Assembly: GCA_026391455.1 (NCBI GenBank)
Contig: JAPLEH010000068.1
Span: 1 to 43,403 of the forward strand
Length of the DNA: 43,403 nt
Direction: 5' to 3'
Source of the DNA: Bacteroidota bacterium
Lineage (GTDB): Bacteria > Bacteroidota > Bacteroidia > Chitinophagales > Chitinophagaceae
Below, piece by piece: positions 23,551 to 31,008 of the stretch (position 1 is its first letter; every line of letters starts with the position of its first letter). The notes under the pieces were generated by a model. It was not told the origin of the DNA. It made no database searches and saw only the letters and a program-made list of their open reading frames with translations. The position numbers and the translations under genes were made by a program.

Positions 23551-24324
23551 TCAATCGCGTAATATGGACGAAAGGAATTGATGGGTGGCTGCATGCACAT
23601 CGCTGCTGTGTTCCAGCGCTTTAATATAGGCACTGCCGATGATGCCTCCGTCTGCCATCTGACAAACGGCATCAAAACTGGCCTTATTATGAATACCAAA
23701 GCCCACCAGTACCGGATTGCGAAGGCTATAACTGCGAAGGCGGGCCAGGTAATCATCGATCCGCGGGGTCGCCGACTGGCTTCCTGTGGTAGACGATGAG
23801 GATACCGCATATAGAAAACCAGTGCTAAGCTGATCCAGTTTTTTCACCCGCTCCGGCGATGTCTCGGGCGTGACCAGGAAAATAAATCGCAGGTTGTATT
23901 TTTTGATGATCTCTCCATACTCGGTTTCGAATTCATATTCCGGAAGGTCGGGTAAAATCAATCCATCCACCCCCACCGCAGCGGCGGCTGCACAGAAACG
24001 CTCAAAGCCATATTGCAATACAGGATTCATATATCCCATGAGTAACACCGGTACATGTATGTGCTGACGAAAATCTTTCAATTGTTCAAACAGCACAGCT
24101 ATTGTCATTCCATTCGCAATGGCCACACTGCCGCTATGCTGTATCACCGGCCCGTCGGCCAGGGGATCACTATAGGGCATTCCAAGTTCGATGATGGCCG
24201 CACCATTTTCCTGCAATGCCAGCATTACTTCCAGCGTGGAATGCAACTGCGGGTAGCCGGCCGTGCAATACACGTTGAGTATTTTCGCTGGAGGTGTCTG
24301 CATTAATGCGTCTAATCGGTTCAT
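23551..24324 (-). CDS. trpA: Tryptophan synthase alpha subunit
   Basis: A 257-residue TIM barrel that cleaves indole-3-glycerol phosphate to indole and glyceraldehyde 3-phosphate. The catalytic segment IIELGMPYSDPLADGPVIQ carries the essential Glu and Asp. Also visible are GVDGLILPDLPEYEFE, FLYAVSSSSTTGSQ (the phosphate-binding and GSQ segment) and GFGIHNKASFDAV. Full length. It follows trpB after 39 bases and is the last gene of the trpEGDCFBA operon. Indole is channelled to TrpB. Confidence 0.97.
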   Translation of the reverse strand: MNRLDALMQTPPAKILNVYCTAGYPQLHSTLEVMLALQENGAAIIELGMPYSDPLADGPVIQHSGSVAIANGMTIAVLFEQLKDFRQHIHVPVLLMGYMNPVLQYGFERFCAAAAAVGVDGLILPDLPEYEFETEYGEIIKKYNLRFIFLVTPETSPERVKKLDQLSTGFLYAVSSSSTTGSQSATPRIDDYLARLRSYSLRNPVLVGFGIHNKASFDAVCQMADGGIIGSAYIKALEHSSDVHAATHQFLSSILRD

Positions 24325-24363
24325 CGTGTTGGGGTATTCTTTTTATTACGAATAGCATATCCA

Positions 24364-25548
24364 TTATAATGCCTGCATATACGTGGCCAGGTCTTTATCA
24401 CCTCTGCCGCTTAAGCAGATCACCACCCTGTCTGTTGCAGCAAAGCGCATTTGGTGCAATGCGGCAATAGCATGCGCACTTTCCAATGCAGGGATGATGC
24501 CTTCCAGCTTTGCCAATTCAAAAGCGGCCTGCATGGCTTCCTCATCTGTAGCACTCAGGAAAGTGGCGCGACCCGTTTCAAATAAATGCGCATGCAGCGG
24601 GCCAATACCGGGATAGTCCAACCCGGCTGATATACTATGCGGCTCCACTACCTGCCCATCTTCGGTTTGCATCAGCAGACTTTTGCTGCCATGTAATATA
24701 CCCGGCTTGCCCAACTGTGTGGTGGCCGCACTCAATCCGCTATGTACACCATGTCCTGCCGCTTCTACTGCTACCAGTTGCACATCTGCTTCATCCAGAA
24801 AATGATAAAATGCACCGGCTGCATTACTGCCCCCGCCCACACATGCGATCACATGGGTGGGATTGGACATACCGGTCTTTTCCACTAATTGTTTTTTTGT
24901 TTCTTCACTGATCACACTTTGAAAACGGGCTACCATATCCGGATAAGGATGCGGCCCAACCACACTGCCAATAATATAATGCGTATCCTGCGGGTGATTG
25001 ATCCAGTCCCGTATCGCTTCATTCGTGGCATCCTTTAATGTTTTACTTCCGCTGGTAGCCGGTATTACCGTTGCCCCAAGCATTTTCATTCTTGCCACAT
25101 TGGGTGCCTGCCGCTCGATATCTTTTTCTCCCATGTATACAATACATTCTATTCCTTTCAACGCACAGACCGTAGCGGTGGCCACGCCATGCTGCCCTGC
25201 ACCCGTTTCTGCAATGATCCGTTTCTTGCCCAATCGCTGTGCCACCAGTATCTGCCCGATCGTATTATTGATCTTATGCGCGCCGGTATGACAAAGATCT
25301 TCGCGCTTCAGATAGATCGTGGTGCCATGCACTTCACTCAGGCGCTGCGCCAGGTACAATGGCGTTGGCCTTCCCACATAATCCCGCAGCAATTGCTGAA
25401 ACTCCTGCTGAAATCCTTCCTCTGCTATCAACGACAAATAAGCCACCCGCAACTCTTCCACATTGCGGTGCAACATCTCGGGTATATACGCGCCGCCAAA
25501 AGTGCCGTAGTAACCGCGTGAGTTGGGTTGTTGGTAGGTTAGTTGCAT
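24364..25548 (-). CDS. trpB: Tryptophan synthase beta subunit
   Basis: A 394-residue PLP enzyme that condenses indole with serine to give tryptophan. The PLP lysine is in [11 protein letters not shown] (around residue 92), followed by [13 protein letters not shown] (the catalytic Glu loop) and [14 protein letters not shown] (phosphate-binding glycines). Typical TrpB1 length, with the [13 protein letters not shown] opening. The start codon ATG 25548 sits directly at the end of the 9-bp AACCTATAC repeats on the coding strand. A 323-base repeat block separates it from trpF, so an internal promoter is possible, although the order fits one operon. Confidence 0.97.
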   Translation of the reverse strand: MQLTYQQPNSRGYYGTFGGAYIPEMLHRNVEELRVAYLSLIAEEGFQQEFQQLLRDYVGRPTPLYLAQRLSEVHGTTIYLKREDLCHTGAHKINNTIGQILVAQRLGKKRIIAETGAGQHGVATATVCALKGIECIVYMGEKDIERQAPNVARMKMLGATVIPATSGSKTLKDATNEAIRDWINHPQDTHYIIGSVVGPHPYPDMVARFQSVISEETKKQLVEKTGMSNPTHVIACVGGGSNAAGAFYHFLDEADVQLVAVEAAGHGVHSGLSAATTQLGKPGILHGSKSLLMQTEDGQVVEPHSISAGLDYPGIGPLHAHLFETGRATFLSATDEEAMQAAFELAKLEGIIPALESAHAIAALHQMRFAATDRVVICLSGRGDKDLATYMQAL

Positions 25549-25871
25549 AGGTTGTATAGGTTGTATAGGTTTAAGAGGTTTAAGAGGTTCAAAAGGTTGA
25601 ATAAGTTACATAGGTTACATAGGTTGAATAAGTTGAATACAGCTCTCGGTTGTTGTGGGTTGTTAGTTGCTAGTCACTCGTTAATTGTTGTTTGGCGTAC
25701 CCGCCTACCTACATTACATTACGGCAGGTAAACCGTGGCGGGTCGCTTGTAGCTTGCGTCTTGCAACTATTAGCTGGCTGTTACGCTTGTAGCTTGAAGC
25801 TAATAGCTTGAAGCTTGCAGCTCGCATCTGGCTGTTCCATTAGCAAATTAGCATATTAGCACATTAGCTAA
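25549..25871 (-). repeat. Composite intergenic repeat within the trp operon
   Basis: On the coding strand, in order: TTAGCTAATGTGCTAAT just after the trpF stop, GGAACAGCC, AGCTTCAAGCTATTAGC words, GTAACAGCCAGCTAATAGTT, CTGTATTCAAC, then 9-bp AACCTATGT units running into the trpB ATG. The same modules in the same order fill 33466-33873. No terminator is seen. Confidence 0.85.
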
Positions 25872-26498
25872 TTACTTAAGTCCAAGTTTGAACTGCAACA
25901 CCTTACTCATATCCTTCACACCGGGTTCGGTTTCAAAGAGGCTGTTGATATCCACGCCAAAAAAATCCGGATGCTTGAAGGCTTTGATCTTTGCTGCATC
26001 ACTCACACCAATTCCTCCACTGAGGAAGAAAGGTTTTTCGATCTTGGCTTTGGAGAGAATACTCCAGTCGAATTGTTTGCCGGTACCACCGAGGGATTCT
26101 TTTAATCCGCCGGTATCGAAGAGGTAATAATCACATACTGCATCATACGGAGCTACGAGTTGATCAATATCTTCATCGCCCGCTATGCGAAACACCTTGA
26201 TCACTTCCACTTCTCCACTGAGGTCGTCGCACATTTCAGGAGTTTCATCCCCGTGCAATTGCACCACTTCCAGGCCGTAATCGTCTATCGCATCGAGCAC
26301 ATCGATCAATTCGGGGTTTACAAACACGCCCACTTTCTTCAGGTCAAAATCCGCTTTCTTCACGTCTTTCTTGGGCAGTTTATCGCCGGCATAGCGGGGC
26401 GATTCCTTGTAAAAAATCATACCAGCGAAATCAATATCCAATCCGTCCAGTTGCTGGAGTTGTTTCAGTTCAGTAATGCCACATACTTTTATATTCAT
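25872..26498 (-). CDS. trpF: Phosphoribosylanthranilate isomerase
   Basis: About 208 residues from ATG 26498 (MNIKVCGITELKQLQQLDGL). The longer frame to 26567 would overlap trpC and lacks support. Motifs: KVCGIT with the catalytic Cys, VQLHGDETPEMCD, DYYLFDTGGLKESLGGTGKQ with the general-acid Asp and the GGTGK phosphate site, and FFLSGGIGVSDAAKI. It isomerises PRA to CdRP. Starts 29 bases after the trpC stop. Confidence 0.95.
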   Translation of the reverse strand: MNIKVCGITELKQLQQLDGLDIDFAGMIFYKESPRYAGDKLPKKDVKKADFDLKKVGVFVNPELIDVLDAIDDYGLEVVQLHGDETPEMCDDLSGEVEVIKVFRIAGDEDIDQLVAPYDAVCDYYLFDTGGLKESLGGTGKQFDWSILSKAKIEKPFFLSGGIGVSDAAKIKAFKHPDFFGVDINSLFETEPGVKDMSKVLQFKLGLK

Positions 26499-26526
26499 CG
26501 TTGTATATTTGGGGGTTGCCCCCGGT

Positions 26527-27327
26527 TTATGATAATGGTTGTTGCAGACTTTGTATAAATGTTTCAAAAGCCTGCCCCGGATGTTCTTCTTTCATAAAAT
26601 GTTCGCCGATCAGAAACCCTTTATAGCCGGCATTCCGTAGTTGATGCAATATTGCCGGGCTGCTGATACCACTTTCAGCAATGGCAGGTTTACCATCGGG
26701 AATTTTTCCGATCAATTGCAGTGACGTGTCCAGATCCACGGCAAAGGTCTTTAAATTCCGGTTATTTACACCCACCATGCTTACTTCCTCACAATAGTGA
26801 CCCAGTTCTTCTTCATTATGTACTTCCAGTATGGTTTCGAGACCGATACTTTTTGCATAAGCTGCAAACTCCTTTACTTCCGCTGGTGTAAGAGAGGCAG
26901 CGATCAACAGAATTACATCTGCACCAAAAGCTTTCGATTCGGCAATCTGCCAGAGGTCCACGATAAAATCTTTTCGCAATACGGGTATATCCGTCAACAC
27001 TTTGGTCTGAATCAAATCATCCATATCACCGCCAAAAAACTCATCATCTGTCAATACCGATATACCTGCCGCATGAGCGTTGTATTTTACCACCACCGGT
27101 TCCACTTCCAGTTCTTTTGTTTTAAACCATCCCTTGCTCGGGCTCTTGCGTTTGAATTCGGCAATGATACCGGTGCTGCCGGGTAATAATAAACTTTGTA
27201 CCAGTGAACGGTTGCGTATTTGCCAAAAGAATCCTTCTTTTTCAAAACGCGATACCGGGCTCATTTGTTTAAATGGCGCTATCTCTTTTTTCTTAGCGGC
27301 TACAATAGTTTCGAGAATAGTTGACAT
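26527..27327 (-). CDS. trpC: Indole-3-glycerol phosphate synthase
   Basis: A 266-residue TIM barrel converting CdRP to indole-3-glycerol phosphate. The motifs IIAEFKRKSPSKGWF, DIPVLRKDFIVD, VGVNNRNLKTFAVD and AESGIS carry the catalytic lysines and phosphate-binding residues. Monofunctional (not fused to TrpF). It starts one base after the trpD stop, so coupling is likely. Confidence 0.97.
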   Translation of the reverse strand: MSTILETIVAAKKKEIAPFKQMSPVSRFEKEGFFWQIRNRSLVQSLLLPGSTGIIAEFKRKSPSKGWFKTKELEVEPVVVKYNAHAAGISVLTDDEFFGGDMDDLIQTKVLTDIPVLRKDFIVDLWQIAESKAFGADVILLIAASLTPAEVKEFAAYAKSIGLETILEVHNEEELGHYCEEVSMVGVNNRNLKTFAVDLDTSLQLIGKIPDGKPAIAESGISSPAILHQLRNAGYKGFLIGEHFMKEEHPGQAFETFIQSLQQPLS

Positions 27328-27328
27328 A

Positions 27329-28321
27329 TTATTGAACAGCGATCAGTTTATTAAAAGCGGAATAGGCATTACCACTTTCCAGGCTTTCCACTGCCACCTG
27401 GTAAGCGTTTTCATAATCAGCAAATTTGCCGGTGCAAGATAAGGCCATTGCAGCATTGGCGAGCACGACCGCATTTTGTGCCCAGGTGCCCTCCCCTTTC
27501 AATATCGTGATGAAAATTTTGGCCGCATCTTCTACGGAATTACCTCCTGATATATCGGTGGGCTGTACCCTTCGTTTGCCGAGTTCTTCCGGTGTCATAA
27601 TGCGCTCCCCTTCCTGTGTGATTACTTTGGTATCGTTGGTGAGTGATATTTCATCGTATCCGTCGAGTCCATGAATGATGGTAAAAGGTTTATCACTCAA
27701 TTGCAGCAGGTAATTATAAATGCGGGCCATCTCCAGGTTATATACCCCCACCAATTGATAAGCAGGATTGGCCGGGTTGGCCATTGGCCCCAGCATATTG
27801 AAGAAGGTACGCATGGCCAGATTTTTCCGGATGGGGCCTACCGTTTTCAATGCCGGGTGAAAGACGGGTGCATGCAAAAAACAAATACCGGCATCAGCAA
27901 TTTCTTTTTCCAGTTTGGCCGTATCATTACTAAAACGATAGCCCAGTTGCTCCATCACATTCGATGCACCGCTGATAGAAGATGCCCCGTAATTACCATG
28001 CTTGGCTACTTTCTGTCCGGCACCTGCCACAATAAAACAAGCGAGGGTGGAAATATTGAAGGTGTTCTTACCATCACCACCTGTACCCACAATATCCATG
28101 GGTGTATAGGCCGAAAGGTCAGCTTTTATGGATAAGTCCAGCAATGCTTCCCGGAATCCCTGCAATTCAGCAATCGTAATACTTCGCATGAGGTATACGG
28201 TCATGAAGGCCGTTACTTCATGTTCATTGTACATACCCTTGCCGATACCGGACAGCACATCCCTGGCCGCTTCCCGCGAAAGTGTATTGTGTTCAAATAA
28301 ATATTGCAATATCTTTTTCAT
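27329..28321 (-). CDS. trpD: Anthranilate phosphoribosyltransferase
   Basis: A 330-residue enzyme that transfers phosphoribose from PRPP to anthranilate. The motifs DIVGTGGDGKNTFNIST (PRPP binding), KHGNYGASSISGASNVMEQL (anthranilate and metal site) and GLDGYDEISLTNDT are all intact. Full length and monofunctional. The trpG gene lies 54 bases upstream across an A/T-rich gap. Confidence 0.97.
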   Translation of the reverse strand: MKKILQYLFEHNTLSREAARDVLSGIGKGMYNEHEVTAFMTVYLMRSITIAELQGFREALLDLSIKADLSAYTPMDIVGTGGDGKNTFNISTLACFIVAGAGQKVAKHGNYGASSISGASNVMEQLGYRFSNDTAKLEKEIADAGICFLHAPVFHPALKTVGPIRKNLAMRTFFNMLGPMANPANPAYQLVGVYNLEMARIYNYLLQLSDKPFTIIHGLDGYDEISLTNDTKVITQEGERIMTPEELGKRRVQPTDISGGNSVEDAAKIFITILKGEGTWAQNAVVLANAAMALSCTGKFADYENAYQVAVESLESGNAYSAFNKLIAVQ

Positions 28322-28375
28322 AATTCATTTTATAAAAGCAACCGCCATTCTAAATTATTAATTCTAAATTCTAAA

Positions 28376-28972
28376 CTATCTCCCCAGCCAATTCCTCATC
28401 ATCTTCTCCCCATCCGGGGTAAGCACGCTCTCCGGGTGAAACTGCACCCCCTGTATATCATATTGTTTATGTTGCAACGCCATAATGTATTCGTTCTCAT
28501 CGCGGGCCGTTACTTCCAGCGTATCGGGAAATTGTTCATCACTAACGATCCAGCTATGATACCGCCCTACAGCAATTTTATCGGGCAATCCGTTGAACAA
28601 ATAACTTTCCGCCTGCAAAATGGGCTTGCCATTAGGGGGATTGCGCACCTCAATATCCGTAGCTACTCCATGATAAACCTTACTGAGGTTCAGGAGTTGT
28701 CCGCCAAAGGCTTCGCCAATGGCCTGGTGGCCGAGGCATACACCCAATATACAATGTGATGCCGCATATTCCCTGATAAGGGGCAATAAGAGCCCTGCTT
28801 CTCCGGGCACACCAGGCCCCGGAGAAAGAATGATCTTATCGTACTCCTTTACTTTTTCCAGTGCGATCTGGTCATTGCGGAATACATCCACCCGGGTATG
28901 GGTGATCTTTTCCACCAGGTGTACCAGGTTGTAGGTAAAAGAATCGTAGTTATCAAATACCAGTATTTTCAT
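28376..28972 (-). CDS. trpG: Anthranilate synthase component II (glutamine amidotransferase)
   Basis: A 198-residue class I glutamine amidotransferase. Nucleophile Cys in ILGVCLGHQAIGEAFGG, the oxyanion-hole PGPGVPGEAG, and the catalytic His-Glu in GVQFHPESVLTPDG. It supplies ammonia to TrpE. Relatives also serve PabB, but the operon position makes the TrpG role likely. It starts 59 bases after the trpE stop. Confidence 0.95.
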   Translation of the reverse strand: MKILVFDNYDSFTYNLVHLVEKITHTRVDVFRNDQIALEKVKEYDKIILSPGPGVPGEAGLLLPLIREYAASHCILGVCLGHQAIGEAFGGQLLNLSKVYHGVATDIEVRNPPNGKPILQAESYLFNGLPDKIAVGRYHSWIVSDEQFPDTLEVTARDENEYIMALQHKQYDIQGVQFHPESVLTPDGEKMMRNWLGR

Positions 28973-29031
28973 AATGTATGACCCGGAAGCCGGGAGTCTT
29001 TTCGTTTATACGTTACCGTTACATTCATTGT

Positions 29032-30456
29032 TCAAAGGGTGGCGGCCAGTTGAATGGCTTTTTTCAACGCACCCAGTTTATTATTCACTTCCTGCAATTC
29101 GCTCTCCGGATTGCTGGCTACCACCACGCCCGCGCCAGCCTGACAAGTGAGGGTATTTTTCCGGCTCAAAAATGTGCGGATCATGATGGCATGATTACAA
29201 CTGCCGTCGAATCCTACAAAACCTATGGCACCCCCATAATATCCACGGGCAGTTGGCTCCAATTGATCGATGATCTCCATCGCTTTGAATTTAGGAGCCC
29301 CGCTCAATGTACCTGCTGGAAATGTTTTGGCGATCAACTCAAATGGATTACTGTTTGTCCTCACATCACCGCACACTTCACTCACCAGGTGTATCACATG
29401 TGAAAAATATTGCACCTGCCGGTAATGCGTTACTTCCACATTGTCGCATAAGCGGCTGAGATCATTGCGTGCCAGGTCCACCAGCATTACATGTTCTGCA
29501 TTTTCCTTTGCATCCAGCAGCAGTCGTTCGGCTGCTTGTTTATCTGCTTCATCATCGCCGGTTCTTTTAAATGTACCTGCAATAGGATGCACTACGGCTT
29601 TTCCTTTTTTCACTACCAGTTGTGCTTCGGGAGATGAACCCATCAATTTATAATCACCATAGTCGAAGAAGAACAGGTAGGGCGATGGGTTGATACTGCG
29701 CAAGGCCCTGTATACATTGAATTCATCTCCGGTGAATGGTTGCTGAAAACGGCGGCTCAATACGATCTGAAATACATCACCCCGGTGGCAGGCGGCCATT
29801 CCTTTTTTTACCATATCCAGGTAATCAGCATCTGTCATATTGGATTCTTCTACACTGCTGGTGGCAAAGGGATACACCGGCACATCTTTACTCCGGATGA
29901 GCGATTCTATTACGGCCAATTCACTTTCCACACCTTTCACGGTATTTTCACAGATATATAATTCATCCCGGAAATGGTTAACTGCGATTACGTATTGATA
30001 TAAGCGGTAGCGCATCAGGGGTACCGGGGTTTCTGCTGGGGTAATTGCAGGGCGTTTACGCAATTGAATAGTCTCAAAAAAAGCCACTGCATCATACGAT
30101 GTATATCCGAATAAGCCTTGTGCAAATTTCCCTTCCTTCACTTCGCAGGGCTGTATATCGAAGCGCTGCATATATTCCCAAAGCAGGCCGGGTACATTAG
30201 TAGTGGCGGAGATGGCTATTTTCTCAGGGGGCAGTCCCGGAAATTTCTGTTCTACAGTATCAGCCGTTCGGATTTCAATTCCTCCTATGGCATTGATGCC
30301 AATAAAGGAATAACTATTTTCTGCCGAATGGTGATCGGCACTCTCCAGCAATACCGTATCACGAAACCGGTCGCGCAGCCGCAGGTAAATTCCCACGGGT
30401 GTAAACACATCTGCCAGCATGCGCTTGCAGGTAGTATGGATCGCTATTTTTCGCAT
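29032..30456 (-). CDS. trpE: Anthranilate synthase component I
   Basis: About 474 residues from ATG 30456 (MRKIAIHTTCKRMLADVFTP); the frame upstream runs through the attenuator terminator and is not translated as part of TrpE. Chorismate-binding motifs include VLSRRFQQPFTG, GSSPEAQLV, HPIAGTFKRTGDDEADKQA, VDLARNDLSRLC, TFPAGTLSGAPKFKAMEIID and GGAIGFVGFDG. First structural gene of the operon, controlled by the leader at 30487-30630. Feedback inhibition by Trp is typical of the family. Confidence 0.97.
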   Translation of the reverse strand: MRKIAIHTTCKRMLADVFTPVGIYLRLRDRFRDTVLLESADHHSAENSYSFIGINAIGGIEIRTADTVEQKFPGLPPEKIAISATTNVPGLLWEYMQRFDIQPCEVKEGKFAQGLFGYTSYDAVAFFETIQLRKRPAITPAETPVPLMRYRLYQYVIAVNHFRDELYICENTVKGVESELAVIESLIRSKDVPVYPFATSSVEESNMTDADYLDMVKKGMAACHRGDVFQIVLSRRFQQPFTGDEFNVYRALRSINPSPYLFFFDYGDYKLMGSSPEAQLVVKKGKAVVHPIAGTFKRTGDDEADKQAAERLLLDAKENAEHVMLVDLARNDLSRLCDNVEVTHYRQVQYFSHVIHLVSEVCGDVRTNSNPFELIAKTFPAGTLSGAPKFKAMEIIDQLEPTARGYYGGAIGFVGFDGSCNHAIMIRTFLSRKNTLTCQAGAGVVVASNPESELQEVNNKLGALKKAIQLAATL

Positions 30457-30477
30457 AATTTTTTCTCGCTTCGGTAC

Positions 30478-30504
30478 AAAAAAAAACCCGGACAATGTCC
30501 GGGG
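30478..30504 (-). terminator. Attenuator terminator of the trp operon
   Basis: On the minus strand, CCCCGGACATTGTCCGGG is followed by nine T residues, 22 bases before the trpE ATG. The 5' arm CCCCGGA can instead pair with TCCGGGG of the leader (plus-strand 30543-30549), giving the antiterminator. Confidence 0.9.
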
Positions 30505-30535
30505 CTGATATAGTTGTAACAATACAGTACTGACA

Positions 30536-30592
30536 TTACATACCCCGGAGAGTTATATGCCACCACCAAATATTGTTATTGATCATTTTCAT
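30536..30592 (-). CDS. trpL: trp operon leader peptide with three consecutive Trp codons
   Basis: ATG 30592 to TAA 30536 encodes MKMINNNIWWWHITLRGM. Three adjacent TGG codons are at 30568-30560. The codons CTC CGG GGT after them contain the antiterminator arm TCCGGGG (30549-30543), which pairs perfectly with CCCCGGA of the terminator stem. A ribosome stalled on Trp codons leaves this arm free and allows readthrough; one reaching the stop at 30536 covers it and lets the terminator form. The likely transcription start lies only a few bases upstream, so translation may be nearly leaderless or begin at the second Met. The control logic is inferred from pairing; it is the standard attenuation mechanism. 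Confidence 0.88.
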   Translation of the reverse strand: MKMINNNIWWWHITLRGM

Positions 30593-30599
30593 TTCATTA

Positions 30600-30630
30600 C
30601 AAATATAATCATGAAATAAGTCCGGCCAAA
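30600..30630 (-). promoter_or_regulatory. trp operon promoter (TTTG-N19-TATATTTG)
   Basis: The minus strand has TTTG (30630-30627), 19 bases, then TATATTTG (30607-30600), an exact match to the Bacteroidetes primary-sigma consensus TTTG-N19-TAnnTTTG. Transcription should start around 30593-30596. Confidence 0.85.
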
Positions 30631-30678
30631 TTTATTTTGCGGAAATAGGGAAAAATATCCAAGTGAGTTATTGAGGCT

Positions 30679-30865
30679 GGCCTCGGAAAAATGACGTTAA
30701 GAAAATTTTGAAAGAAGCCGAAAAAAGCCGGCGTTGTTTGAGCCATCAGTGTTCCCAATTAAAACGAATCTTGCGGCGAGTTCGCCGGATTTAGGCTTCT
30801 TTCAAAATTTTTAGTCATTTTTCCGAAGCCTTGACTTTTTTTGTTACTTTTTTGTGTCAAGGCAA
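30679..30865. repeat. Long imperfect inverted repeat plus Chitinophagaceae-type hairpins
   Basis: The left arm 30679-30719 and right arm 30794-30830 are complementary over about 37 bases with a four-base bulge; both contain GGAAAAATGAC and TTTTGAAAGAAGCC. The 74-base loop carries no gene. Directly after the right arm are two nested hairpins, GCCTTGAC/GTCAAGGC and ACTTTTTTG/CAAAAAAGT. It sits between the divergent trp operon and S9 peptidase gene. Confidence 0.8.
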
Positions 30866-31008
30866 AAAAGTAAAAACTCAATGTGAAATTGGTTTGAGAT
30901 TAAAATAATTATTTCTATTAATTTGCTCGACTTTCTGGCAGAAGTTTTACACAACCGGCTTTGTGAAACCCCTCCATCATACTAACTTGTACAACTAAAT
31001 TACCACCT

